Shown here in pieces: positions 40,657 through 48,766 of a stretch of DNA of 64,000 bases. The stretch covers positions 23,776-87,775 of the forward strand of contig JBCCEF010000021.1 in assembly GCA_039030395.1 (NCBI GenBank). Direction: 5' to 3'. Within the stretch, counting starts at the first letter, position 1; each line of letters opens with the position of its first letter. The stretch comes from Acidobacteriota bacterium (GTDB lineage Bacteria > Acidobacteriota > Thermoanaerobaculia > Multivoradales > JBCCEF01). The notes under the pieces are model-generated. The model was not told where the DNA came from. It saw only the letters and a program-made list of their open reading frames with translations, and made no database searches. The position numbers and the translations under genes are program-made.

Positions 40657-42338
40657 GGGTCCAGATCTCCCAAGCGATAGCGCACTTGCATGCCGTGGCG
40701 CAGGACCGGGATGATCGCTAGCAAGACGAACCATGGGTTGCCGAGCACCAGTTCGATATCCCGGTGAAAGAGGTAGAAGACGGTACCGATGGCGACGATT
40801 TCGACCGCCGCCGACACGCCACGCATCACCAGGTACACCCACTTGTCGATTTGCTGCTCCATCTTGTAGAGCGGTTGATCGAGGAGCCGGTCGAAGCGAT
40901 GCAGCAAGCGGCTGCCGGCGTCGACCATTTGCTCCAGTCGCAGGTAGGTGACCTTGGGGGTGCGATGGCGCAGAGCGCGCTTAGCGCGTTTGCGCAGGCG
41001 CTTGTGGGCCCGCTTTCCGGCCGAGTCCAGGTACTTCTTGAACTCCTTGAAGTAGTCCAGCTTGCGATCCAGGCGGACCGCCAGGGTGTCGTAGAGCAGA
41101 CTGGCTCGAACCATGCGCAGCGCGTCGCGCTGCATCGGCATCTCGTACTTGCGCGAGATTCGGATGAACGAGAGCCACAGCTTGGCGGTGGTGCGCTCCC
41201 ACCACTCCGAGTGCTTACTCTTGATCGCGTACACGACCTGCCGGTACTCCGCCTCGAGCTCCTTGATCAAGGCTTCGATGTCCTTGGGCGGGAGAGGCTC
41301 CAGCAGCCCGAGAATGGACTCGGCCATGCCGGTGACGTCGCGAGCCGCATAGCGCAGGCTGAACTCCTGCATCGACAAGATCTTGCCGCGGCTGAAGGCG
41401 CCGCAGGAGCCGAAGTCGATGAATACCAGGCGACTGCCGGGCTTCACCAAGATGTTGGCCGGATGGGGATCGGCGTGGAAGAAGAGGTTCTCCATCATCC
41501 CCCAGTAGTTGACCCACATCATGCGGCGCGCGACCTTGCTCGGCTTGATGTCGAGTTCGCGCAGTAACTGCTGGCCGCCGCTCTTGCGCTCGTTGGCAGC
41601 GAGCACATCCTTGAGCGCCATCGCCGCCACGAACTGCTGCGTCAGGACCCTACCGGTCGACAGGTCCGGGTAGACCCGCGGCGCGGTGAAGAAGCGCTTT
41701 CCGCTCTTGCGCGCCCGGCGGCGAAACAGCTCCTGGTAGCGCGCCTCCTTGCGGAAGTCGATTTCTTCTTTGAGGGTGTCCTGGAGCTCGTCGACCACGT
41801 TCTCGAGGATTCCCGGTCGAACCGCCCCGGCGGCCCGGGCCAGCCGGGTCAACCACCGAAAGGCCGCGACGTCGGCGGCCAGCTCGCGACCGATGCTCGG
41901 CCGCTGCACCTTGATCGCGACCTCCTGGCCGCCGCGCAGCACCGCTCGGTAGACGCAGGCGATCGATGCCGAGCCGATCGGCGATGGGTCGAAGGCCTGG
42001 CAGATTTTGCCGAGCGGCCGTCCCAGCTCGCGCTCGACGATGGCCACCGCCTCGGCGGTCGGTAGCGGCGGCACCTCGTCGAGCATCTTGCCCAGCTCGA
42101 TGCAGTACACGTAGGGAAGCAGGTCGACGCGCATGGCGAGCTGCTGGCCGAACTTGAGAAATGTCCCCCCCATCTGCTCGAAGATCCGGCGCAGCCTTTC
42201 GCCACGCCGTTGAACCGAGTCGCGGCGAGTCAGCACATCGAAGAGGTTCCCGACTACGAAGCAGGCCGCGGCGTAGCACCACAGGAGAAAGCGCCAGGCG
42301 GTCAGTTGGAGGGTGGCTCGAAAGGCGACCTCGGACAT
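40653..42338 (-). CDS. ABC1/UbiB-family atypical kinase with C-terminal membrane segments
   Basis: 561 residues from ATG 42338 (an in-frame extension to 42506 is possible but lacks protein-like composition). Hallmarks of the ABC1/ADCK/UbiB family: 'GGTFLKFGQQLAMR' (KxGQ motif), Ala-rich 'IGSASIACVYRAVL', Lys in 'EVAIKVQRP', 'FFHADPHPANIL' catalytic loop and 'FIDFGSCG' metal-binding motif. A basic region (~430-490, 'KRAHKRLRKRAKRALRH') precedes two C-terminal hydrophobic helices. UbiB proteins support quinone or lipid metabolism at membranes. Here it is co-transcribed with a FAAL and megasynthase rather than ubiquinone genes, suggesting a role in handling the lipidic product or its membrane site. 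That is inference. Confidence 0.85.
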   Translation of the reverse strand: MSEVAFRATLQLTAWRFLLWCYAAACFVVGNLFDVLTRRDSVQRRGERLRRIFEQMGGTFLKFGQQLAMRVDLLPYVYCIELGKMLDEVPPLPTAEAVAIVERELGRPLGKICQAFDPSPIGSASIACVYRAVLRGGQEVAIKVQRPSIGRELAADVAAFRWLTRLARAAGAVRPGILENVVDELQDTLKEEIDFRKEARYQELFRRRARKSGKRFFTAPRVYPDLSTGRVLTQQFVAAMALKDVLAANERKSGGQQLLRELDIKPSKVARRMMWVNYWGMMENLFFHADPHPANILVKPGSRLVFIDFGSCGAFSRGKILSMQEFSLRYAARDVTGMAESILGLLEPLPPKDIEALIKELEAEYRQVVYAIKSKHSEWWERTTAKLWLSFIRISRKYEMPMQRDALRMVRASLLYDTLAVRLDRKLDYFKEFKKYLDSAGKRAHKRLRKRAKRALRHRTPKVTYLRLEQMVDAGSRLLHRFDRLLDQPLYKMEQQIDKWVYLVMRGVSAAVEIVAIGTVFYLFHRDIELVLGNPWFVLLAIIPVLRHGMQVRYRLGDLDP

Positions 42339-42521
42339 GACCGTCGGCGCCAAGTAATCCTCGGTGCGGGCGGCGGAGGTCACGCGGCGGGCGCCGAGTG
42401 GGAGAACGACCCCAGACGGCGTGCGGCCGCCCGCGGCGTCCGGTTCGCTCCGCAGTGGTCCCAGCGGCGAGGAAGACCAGGCCGGAATTGGTGCTGGCTG
42501 CGCCAACGACTTTCACTCCGC

Positions 42522-43025
42522 TCAGCGCAGGAACGGGGGCGGCTGGAGAACGACCTTGGCTGTCTTGCGAATCTGCCGTTCGACGCGCTTCGGGATCGCG
42601 GCGTCGCGAATCGCCGGTAGCGACTTGGCCGATTCCTGGATCATCTTCTGCAGGCCGCGGGTCGCATCCTTGGAGTATGTCTTCAGGGCACCGTCACGAC
42701 GCTTGCGGGCCGACTTTTCCTGCAGCCTGTTGTAGCGCGCCAGGCCGCGGTCCACGGCGCGTGCCAGCTTCTGGACCGACTTGGCGAAATTGCGATCCCA
42801 AACCTGCAGCTCTTTGAAGCCCCGGGAGTACTTCTTCTTCTTTTTCTTACCTTTCGAGGTGACGTAGTAATGGGTGTCCCAAACCCCTCCCTTGCTCTTC
42901 CGCGAGGATTTCTGGTCGTCGTCCGATGAGGTCGCGGCGATGTTGTTCGGGGCTTCGGCTGGGTCGGTGCCCGTCGCAGCGGTTTTCCTACGCGTCGTCC
43001 GTGAGCCCTGCTTTTCATTGGCCAT
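42522..43025 (-). CDS. Small Lys-rich protein (DUF6312-like), function unknown
   Basis: 167 residues from ATG 43025 (a second ATG four codons upstream is possible). Residues 1-50 are Thr/Ser/Lys-rich and disordered-looking. Then 'GGVWDTHYYVTSKGKKKKK' and 'YSRGFKELQVWDRNFAKS' lead into a long basic helix ('LARAVDRGLARYNRLQEKS', 'GALKTYSKDATRGLQKM'). It resembles small proteins I know as DUF6312, but I am not certain of that name. No catalytic motif or signal peptide. It lies 183 bases upstream of the kinase gene, on the same strand and downstream of the strong promoter at 43653-43681, so it probably belongs to the biosynthetic operon. Confidence 0.6.
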   Translation of the reverse strand: MANEKQGSRTTRRKTAATGTDPAEAPNNIAATSSDDDQKSSRKSKGGVWDTHYYVTSKGKKKKKKYSRGFKELQVWDRNFAKSVQKLARAVDRGLARYNRLQEKSARKRRDGALKTYSKDATRGLQKMIQESAKSLPAIRDAAIPKRVERQIRKTAKVVLQPPPFLR

Positions 43026-43329
43026 TTTCAACTCCAAGTCTTGCTGTTGGTATGGTTTGCGGTTCGATCACGCAGCGCGGCACAGCGGCACCCATCGCGT
43101 TTTTCGATACGCCTCTCCCACATGGAGCACCGAGGCGGAACACGAAGATCCAACGTTTGGTGGCAGAACGCGACTTGCTTCGCCTTGGCCGAGGAGGCCC
43201 TTCAGGACGACGGCAAGCCGCTCCAAACCTGATCCTTCGACTCCGCTCGGGTGACGGTGCCGGAAGGCGAAAGAGCCTTCGCCTTCTAGACTTTTGCCAG
43301 ACTCCACCCGGTCGACGGCGGGCGCGAGA
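43026..43329. other. 304-base spacer with hairpin in the operon leader
   Basis: No convincing gene. A perfect 9-bp stem (GAAGGCGAA 43263-43271 with TTCGCCTTC 43278-43286, 6-base loop) could act as attenuator, processing site or weak terminator between the two small basic-protein genes. No T-tract follows on the minus strand, so full termination is not expected. Confidence 0.45.
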
Positions 43330-43566
43330 TCAATGCCAGCAGAGAGCCTTGCCCTTGCGCTTTCGGTTCTTTTTTCGGTAGACGAAGACGACCGGTACGA
43401 CTTGCTTGTCGTCCGCGTCGTCTCCGAGGGTAGTCAACACGCGACCCACGGCGGCCTCGACTTCGTCCATCAGCCTCCCGCTGTGTTTCTTGAGCCGCTT
43501 GATCTGTCGTCGCTTTTTCTTGCCCAGGTCAATCACAATTGGAGCCGCTACCATCGGTTCAGCCAT
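43330..43566 (-). CDS. Small basic protein (DUF6200-like), first gene of the PKS-NRPS operon
   Basis: 78 residues from ATG 43566, directly behind the strong Shine-Dalgarno CGAGGAGGTG; two upstream in-frame starts are ignored for that reason. The protein reads 'MVAAPIVIDLGKKKRRQIKR', 'LKKHSGRLMDEVEAAVGRVL', then 'VVPVVFVYRKKNRKRKGK': a short strand, a Lys/Arg-rich helix and a second strand. This looks like the small DUF6200 family, of unknown function; the name is from memory. It lies ~80 bases downstream of a near-consensus promoter and should be the first translated cistron of the long operon. Confidence 0.65.
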   Translation of the reverse strand: MAEPMVAAPIVIDLGKKKRRQIKRLKKHSGRLMDEVEAAVGRVLTTLGDDADDKQVVPVVFVYRKKNRKRKGKALCWH

Positions 43567-43652
43567 AAACACCTCCTCGTCACGAATCATCCCTACCAGA
43601 CGGATTGCCAAGGCAGAATCACTGCGAAATTTTTAAATTACCTTCGGGATTC

Positions 43653-43681
43653 ATTTTATATTTTTCGATATAGAGTGTCAA
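43653..43681 (-). promoter_or_regulatory. Near-consensus sigma-70-type promoter for the PKS-NRPS operon
   Basis: On the minus strand, TTGACA (43681-43676) is separated by 17 bases from TAAAAT (43658-43653), within an unusually AT-rich ~80-base island in otherwise high-GC DNA. Predicted transcription start is near 43646, giving an ~80-base leader before ATG 43566. It lies between the glycosyltransferase gene of the RiPP operon and the first gene of the PKS-NRPS operon. Confidence 0.75.
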
Positions 43682-43715
43682 GCGAAAAGACATCGTTTTT
43701 TCCTCTAGCCTGGGT

Positions 43716-44867
43716 TCATCTTTGTTCGATGGCGACCTTCTCGCCCACCACCTCGATGGGCGCATCCGCCTGCATCAGGTCCGCCAGGCGCTGAGCGATG
43801 TCGACTGCGGAGGGGTCACTCCAGAGGGTCGCTTTCACGAAGTAGGGCCCGGGTGGCAGCGTGGCAGGCACATGGAGGGACAGCTCGTGTACGGATCGGG
43901 GTGTCGTGGTCTCGATCTCCTCGGTCACGGCACAGTTCGTCGTGCCCTTGGCCTCGACCGAACTCACCGTACATCCCAGGGTCATCGTGCGACGATCTCG
44001 CGCCGTGATGGCGCACCGTACTTTGAGCGACTGTCCGGGTTGGACAAGGGGCGGCAGCGCCTCCACGGAAGCCAGATGAGGCACGAAGATCTTGCCCCCG
44101 GCCTGGGCGAGGTCGAAGTAGCGGGTCCGCAGTAGAAAGTACTGCCGGGTCTTGAAGGCGCGGTGAGAGGCGGGGAGTTCCTCTTCCTTCTGGTGGTCGG
44201 TCATTCGGGTGTGGACAGTGTGGATGTAGTAGGCCTTCAGACGGCGCTCTCGAACCCTGAAGAAAAACTCCAGGTCGTCCGGCATCAAGAGCAGGCCCTC
44301 GCCGTAGTCTTCCCGAAAGCCGCCGATGTCGTCGTAGAGGGAACGGCGAAAGGTCATTCCGCCTCCGCCCGCCGGGCATCCGATCCAGTCGCGTACCTGG
44401 TGCCCGGTCTCCAGGCGAAGGACGGGCTGTTCCTGGATGCCGATGTGGTTGAGGATTTCCGTAGAGGCGATCCCGACGCAGGGATTCACCTCCAGGAGTC
44501 CTGTCAGCTCGCGCAGCCAGTTCGCCGTCAGGACCTCGACATCGTTGTCCAGCTTCGTGAGGTAGGTGGACCGGGGATCCGCGGCCCGGAAACCCGCGTT
44601 GTAGCCGGGCGACGTGCCCCGGTTTTCGGGCAGCAGGACGAGACGATCGATAAGACCCAGGGTCTCGAGAGTCGTCAGCTCGTCTCTGGTTTTCGCTCCG
44701 GAGCCGTTGTCCACGACAATGACTTCATGAGGTACCCCGGCCGGAACATCGGCGAGGGCTTGAAGAGTCGAGCGAGTGAACCGAGGTCGATTCCAGGACA
44801 GAACGACAATCGAAACCAGGGGGCCTGACAGGGCGGACTTTCGGCGCTCCGCTAGTCGAGTGCCCAT
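43716..44867 (-). CDS. Family 2 glycosyltransferase (RiPP operon)
   Basis: 383 residues from ATG 44867. The GT-A fold is seen in 'PLVSIVVLSWNRPRFTRSTL', 'HEVIVVDNGSG', 'RGTSPGYNAGFR' and the metal/nucleotide-sugar motif 'LTKLDNDVEV'; 'GGGGMTFRRSLYDDIGGF' matches the acceptor-side loop. The last ~110 residues ('SLKVRCAITARDRRTMTLGC' and on) form a beta-rich extra domain. It ends the putative RiPP operon, nine bases after the aldo/keto reductase gene. One attractive but unproven role is to glycosylate a hydroxyl put on the peptide by the HExxH enzymes. It might instead act on the lipid product of the adjacent pathway or on a surface polymer. Confidence 0.82.
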   Translation of the reverse strand: MGTRLAERRKSALSGPLVSIVVLSWNRPRFTRSTLQALADVPAGVPHEVIVVDNGSGAKTRDELTTLETLGLIDRLVLLPENRGTSPGYNAGFRAADPRSTYLTKLDNDVEVLTANWLRELTGLLEVNPCVGIASTEILNHIGIQEQPVLRLETGHQVRDWIGCPAGGGGMTFRRSLYDDIGGFREDYGEGLLLMPDDLEFFFRVRERRLKAYYIHTVHTRMTDHQKEEELPASHRAFKTRQYFLLRTRYFDLAQAGGKIFVPHLASVEALPPLVQPGQSLKVRCAITARDRRTMTLGCTVSSVEAKGTTNCAVTEEIETTTPRSVHELSLHVPATLPPGPYFVKATLWSDPSAVDIAQRLADLMQADAPIEVVGEKVAIEQR

Positions 44868-44876
44868 CCGCCAGGA

Positions 44877-46046
44877 CTAGCCGCTGGAGCTTGCCGCGCC
44901 CTCGGAGCGCGGAGTACGCCGAAACAACCGCTCTACCGCTTCCGAATCCGGGGCGATGCCGGCCAGAGCCAGGTTTTCCTCGACGTGTTGCGGACGGCTC
45001 ATTCCCACCAGAACGGTGCCGACCCCGGGGACGGAGCGGACGAACTGTACGGTGCGCTGCACTTCGCTCGTCAAGGGGGAGAAGGCTTCCTGAATGGGCT
45101 GAGGGAGGTGTCCGATGATGCGTGCCTGCAGAAGCGGTGCGGAAGTGACGACATGGATGCCATGGGCTTTGGCGACCCGAAGGAGGGTAGACCATTGACC
45201 TTCGTGCCGCTGGTTGGCGAGCATGAAGGGCTCCAGCGCCGTGAGATTGAGCGGCAGTTGCAGGAAGCGGAAGTGGTGCTGTGGACCGCCGACCTCGGTC
45301 GCCCACCGTACGACCTCGTTCAGCGACAAGTACTGCCGGTGCTCCGCGCTTTCGCGAAAGCCAGCCCAGGTCGCCAGCCCATAGCTGGCGATATGCCCCT
45401 GCCGGCAAGAGTCTTCGAGAACTTCCATGGCGGCGCGCAGGCGGCGCCCGAACGTTTCCCGATCGATGGCGCGGAGCTGCTCTTCGGGGTTGTGCAGGTA
45501 AAAGACGTCGATGGTTTCCAGCCCGAGGTTGGCGCGACTCTGAGCGATTTGGTCCCGCAGGAACGAGGCAGCCATGCAGTGCCCTCCCACCAACTCGTCG
45601 TCGGCGAGCTGCAGGCGCTCTCGGTACTGCTCGCGTAGGTAGGCGTGCGGATTCTCGGGCAGCTCGCCGTCGAACGGCAGGTAGCCGGCCTTGGTCGAGA
45701 CGACAATTTCACTGCGCTGGGTGTCACCCTCACAGGCCGTGGCGAGGGCCGCACCGACGCACCGCTCGGCCCGCTGATGACGGTAGTTGATCGCCGTATC
45801 GAGGAAGTTGCACCCCAGCTCGATGGCTCGAACGATGGCGCTCCTATAGGAGGCATCGGCATCGTCCGTCGCGTCGCCGAGGTAGGTTCCGAGGCCGATG
45901 GACGAAAGCTTCAAGCCCTGCGCGTTCCGGAAGTGTTCCGGACGAGCGACGCGTTCGAGACGTTCTGCGTACTCGTCCGTGGCCGCCGCCGTGGCTCGGC
46001 CGGGGATGGCTACACCCAAGTCGGCCTGGATCTGTTGCAGGCTCAA
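44877..46046 (-). CDS. Aldo/keto reductase (RiPP operon)
   Basis: 389 residues; the start appears to be TTG 46046, four bases after the preceding stop, with no better ATG nearby. AKR fold motifs: 'LKLSSIGLGTYLGD', catalytic Asp and Tyr in 'NFLDTAINYRHQRAE', Lys in 'VVSTKAGYLP' and a NADPH-site 'GTVLVGMSRPQHVEENL'. The usual catalytic His may lie in 'DVFYLHNPEEQL'. Length exceeds the family norm (~320) because of N- and C-terminal additions. Aldo/keto reductases reduce carbonyls with NADPH. Its tight linkage with two HExxH peptide enzymes and precursor peptides suggests reduction (or reverse oxidation) of a carbonyl on the modified peptide, but a metabolic role is possible. Confidence 0.82.
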   Translation of the reverse strand: MSLQQIQADLGVAIPGRATAAATDEYAERLERVARPEHFRNAQGLKLSSIGLGTYLGDATDDADASYRSAIVRAIELGCNFLDTAINYRHQRAERCVGAALATACEGDTQRSEIVVSTKAGYLPFDGELPENPHAYLREQYRERLQLADDELVGGHCMAASFLRDQIAQSRANLGLETIDVFYLHNPEEQLRAIDRETFGRRLRAAMEVLEDSCRQGHIASYGLATWAGFRESAEHRQYLSLNEVVRWATEVGGPQHHFRFLQLPLNLTALEPFMLANQRHEGQWSTLLRVAKAHGIHVVTSAPLLQARIIGHLPQPIQEAFSPLTSEVQRTVQFVRSVPGVGTVLVGMSRPQHVEENLALAGIAPDSEAVERLFRRTPRSEGAASSSG

Positions 46047-46050
46047 GGGG

Positions 46051-47172
46051 TCAAACAGCCTTTGGCATCACCGAGAGCCCCGCCGTCAAATTTCGGAGGA
46101 CGCTTCTCATCCATTCGAGAAACACCTTTCCGGCCTTCCCCAAACTCTCGGGGTGCTTGGCTGCGAGGTCGATCAGGCTGTGCGCGCGCCCTGCGGCGGC
46201 GTTCGAATCGGTGAGAAGTTGGGAGCGCTCCCACGGGCCGAAGCGTGTCTCGAACTCCGGCGCAGCAGCCTCCGCAGCGGCCGCGTAGACAGAGAGGGCG
46301 ACATAGACGTGCGCCGCGGTGAGCGCCCGGTTCATCGGCCAGGTCGTGGTCTCGGGATGCCAGGGCGGATGGAGCTGGGGCGAGGTCTGCTCGGAATAGC
46401 CGCGCGGCAACAGCGAATGGGTGTGCTCGATCTCCACGAACTTGAGATGCATGCACTCGTGGAGGATCGCCTCGGCGAGGGTCCAGGGACTCCGCAAAGT
46501 GGTTCGAGCCACGAAGATCGCGCCCAAAAGGGGGGCGATGGTCGCAGATCCGACCTCATCGTAGAACTCGTCCACCACAAGGAAATCTAGATGAGACACG
46601 GCGCTGGGAGCGGCCGAAGGGAGCAACTCGTGGAGGAGCGCCAACCCCTGGCTGATGGCGATCTCGGTCTCCTCTTCAGCGACGTAGAGGCGTGGTCCCG
46701 GTAGGTTCTGCCGCAGCATTGCCCCGAAGGCGCGATCGCGGACTGTCCGAGCGCTGGCATCGGACCAGTATCGGACGGGACGATCGACCAGTTTCTGGCG
46801 AAAGCTGTTCGCCGGATCTGCGGCATCGCGCTCCAGCTCGGCGGGATGGGCGCTGTAGTGCTCGAAGAACGCAATCTGTTCCTCGGCGGGCTCCCGTTCT
46901 TCGTAGACCGTGTAGGCACGGAGCAGGTCGTCGATGGAACCACGGACGACCGCATCGGCGAAGATTCGATCTGAGTTGCCGCCGTGGGTAGCGTCAAGAA
47001 ACTGGAGGGCTGCGGGAAGGTGCTCGCCCAGCAGTTCCAAGCGGCGGCGATAGCTCACGGTGCCTCGCTCCCTTAAGTACGCCGACGAGCCGAATGGAGT
47101 GTCCCCGGCTAGCTTCTGCTCCGCCGGGAGCCATGTTTTCCGAGTCTTGTTGAATGTCGTCAACGAAGTCAT
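46051..47172 (-). CDS. HExxH-motif putative peptide beta-hydroxylase 2
   Basis: 373 residues from ATG 47172, two bases after the upstream gene's stop region (a TTG at 47178 would give a four-base overlap). The central motif 'EAILHECMHLKFVEIEHTHS' is followed by 'QLHPPWHPETTTW' and 'ALTAAHVYVALSVY', the arrangement of the HExxH family reported as alpha-ketoglutarate/iron-dependent peptide beta-hydroxylases in RiPP clusters. Conserved histidines: 238 and 242, then 268/272 and 288. It shares this whole block with the larger protein encoded just upstream, so the two are homologous and could act as a pair or on different residues. Despite the HExxH motif it is unlikely to be a protease. Substrates are presumably the two small peptides at the head of the operon. 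Confidence 0.78.
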   Translation of the reverse strand: MTSLTTFNKTRKTWLPAEQKLAGDTPFGSSAYLRERGTVSYRRRLELLGEHLPAALQFLDATHGGNSDRIFADAVVRGSIDDLLRAYTVYEEREPAEEQIAFFEHYSAHPAELERDAADPANSFRQKLVDRPVRYWSDASARTVRDRAFGAMLRQNLPGPRLYVAEEETEIAISQGLALLHELLPSAAPSAVSHLDFLVVDEFYDEVGSATIAPLLGAIFVARTTLRSPWTLAEAILHECMHLKFVEIEHTHSLLPRGYSEQTSPQLHPPWHPETTTWPMNRALTAAHVYVALSVYAAAAEAAAPEFETRFGPWERSQLLTDSNAAAGRAHSLIDLAAKHPESLGKAGKVFLEWMRSVLRNLTAGLSVMPKAV

Positions 47173-47174
47173 CC

Positions 47175-48722
47175 TCAAGGGTCGAGATCAACAGTGATGC
47201 TGGCACGGGCGAACAGGCCCCCCGAGCGGCTGGCGGAGTCCAGGAGGGTCTCGAGACTGGGCGATGCCCCCCCGTTCATGAAGTCATGGGCGACCTGCTT
47301 GCGGAGGTGGATCAGGTCTTTCAGCGTATCCTCGACCCCTGCAGAGGCGGCTGGCGCCACGTCCAGCTCTAGACCCGCGAGGGCGGCATCCAGTTGGGCG
47401 ACTTCCGTAAGGACTTCGGGAATCCTGGCGACCTGCGGGTGCGAAGAGATCGTGGGCCAGTGGGCGAGGACCCGCTCCAGCGCCATGGTTTGCCGAGAAT
47501 AGAAATCGCCGACCAGCCTTTGGGCTACCTCTCCGTGCCTGGACGAGCCGTCCACCGATCCATTTTCCTTCGACGCCTCATCGAGCTCCTGTAGCATCTC
47601 CTGAATCTGCGCGAGCAGGAGGCGACCGGCGGGGCCCATATCCGCCATGCCGATCTCCGCCAGCTTCATTCTGAGGAAATACGCCCGGTCGAGGGAGCGT
47701 CGGGTCGAAAGATGGGCATTTTCGATGTGAAGAGGACCGAAGCGGGACGCCAACGCATCGAAGTTCCGCTCCACTCGCTGGAAGAAGAGGGCGAGATGGG
47801 CATAGACGTGCATGGCGAAGATGGAACGATGCACGTCCCAGGAGACGGATGACCTATGCCAAAGGGGGTGGACTTCCGCGGACTCTTTATTCGTGTAGTT
47901 CGGCCGCAGCAGGCTGTGGGTCGCCATCACGTCATACAGCTTCAGGTGAAGGCCTTCGTGCAGGACGATTTCCGCGACATACCAGGGGTTGGTCAGGATA
48001 CTGGGGCTGACGAAGATCACTCCGGGAGATGTATCGCCGGAGGAGGAGAGGAGTGGATCGGACGCCAGGGGATTGATATCGGATCCGCTTCTGCTGGTGG
48101 TTGTCTTCGAGCTGATCAGTGCGATCACGTCCACATGGCGGAGGACGCTCGGCGTCAGAGTGGGTAGCAGAAGGTGGAGAAGTGCGATCCCCTGGCGGAG
48201 ATTGTCCGACTCCTCTTCGGTGGGAGGACGAAACACACAGTTGGGACTGTTTTGCAGGAAGACCGTGCAGGTGATTCCGGTGAGGTTCTGGTCTTCCTGT
48301 TCTCCAGTCCACTGCCAAAGGGTTTGAGGGGCTGCGTCTTCTTCGCAGTCTTCGACTAGCAGGGGGGAGAGGGAAGAGAGGTCTCCGCCTCGCCAGCCTT
48401 CGGCTAGAAGACTCCCTAGCTCCTCGAAATACCCCGCGATCTGCTCGCGACTCAGTACCTCCCATGGCTCCTTTAGATGCCGGAAGGCGGCGAGGACCAA
48501 GGCGCGTAGAAACGGATGCCCGAGGATGCGCGAGGAAGTCGGGTTGTCTAGCAGATCGAGCTGCTCCAGCACGGGGGTCGCCTGAGGGAAAGACTGTTGG
48601 ACTAGCTCAAGGCGCCGACGAACGCTGTCGGTCACCCGTTGACGAAGGTAACTCCAGTCGGCAAAGGGAACATTCTCGGTCCAAGCAAGCTCGACGCTGT
48701 CGTTCACACGGTCGATGTCCAC
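47175..48722 (-). CDS. HExxH-motif putative peptide beta-hydroxylase 1
   Basis: 515 residues from GTG 48722, with AAGGAGG 12 bases upstream. The N-terminal half (~1-240) has no catalytic motif but may bind the leader peptide. The core is 'AEIVLHEGLHLKLYDVMATH' (HEGLH 255-259), 'EVHPLWHRSSVSWD' (285-298) and 'AMHVYAHLALFF' (His305), parallel to the next gene's HECMH/HPPWH/HVY set. The C-terminal ~200 residues are helical. The family assignment is to the aKG-HExxH peptide hydroxylases, by motif arrangement and by the tandem precursor genes upstream. Paired, unequal-length homologues suggest one catalytic and one supporting subunit, or two regiospecific hydroxylations; both keep the HExxH residues, so both could be active. 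Confidence 0.78.
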   Translation of the reverse strand: MDIDRVNDSVELAWTENVPFADWSYLRQRVTDSVRRRLELVQQSFPQATPVLEQLDLLDNPTSSRILGHPFLRALVLAAFRHLKEPWEVLSREQIAGYFEELGSLLAEGWRGGDLSSLSPLLVEDCEEDAAPQTLWQWTGEQEDQNLTGITCTVFLQNSPNCVFRPPTEEESDNLRQGIALLHLLLPTLTPSVLRHVDVIALISSKTTTSRSGSDINPLASDPLLSSSGDTSPGVIFVSPSILTNPWYVAEIVLHEGLHLKLYDVMATHSLLRPNYTNKESAEVHPLWHRSSVSWDVHRSIFAMHVYAHLALFFQRVERNFDALASRFGPLHIENAHLSTRRSLDRAYFLRMKLAEIGMADMGPAGRLLLAQIQEMLQELDEASKENGSVDGSSRHGEVAQRLVGDFYSRQTMALERVLAHWPTISSHPQVARIPEVLTEVAQLDAALAGLELDVAPAASAGVEDTLKDLIHLRKQVAHDFMNGGASPSLETLLDSASRSGGLFARASITVDLDP

Positions 48723-48766
48723 GGCGGTCAGATTCCTCCTTGATCAGAGGCAAGGTTTTGGCCCGA

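Noticed and set aside
38917-40680. 587-residue open frame on the plus strand
   Set aside because: Antisense to the fatty-acyl-AMP ligase; composition (Ala/Gly/Arg/Asp) and absence of motifs mark it as a shadow.
40653-42338. UbiB-like gene as part of ubiquinone biosynthesis
   Set aside because: No other ubi genes are near; overlaps tie it to the FAAL and megasynthase genes instead.
43068-43307. Possible 79-residue gene between the two small basic-protein genes
   Set aside because: No ribosome site, and the frame crosses the hairpin at 43263-43286; better explained as non-coding spacer.
46051-48722. HExxH proteins as zinc metallopeptidases of the RiPP leader
   Set aside because: The extended pattern HExxHLK...HPxWH...HVY is that of the peptide-hydroxylase family, and there is no signal peptide or gluzincin third-ligand Glu pattern. 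Not fully excluded.
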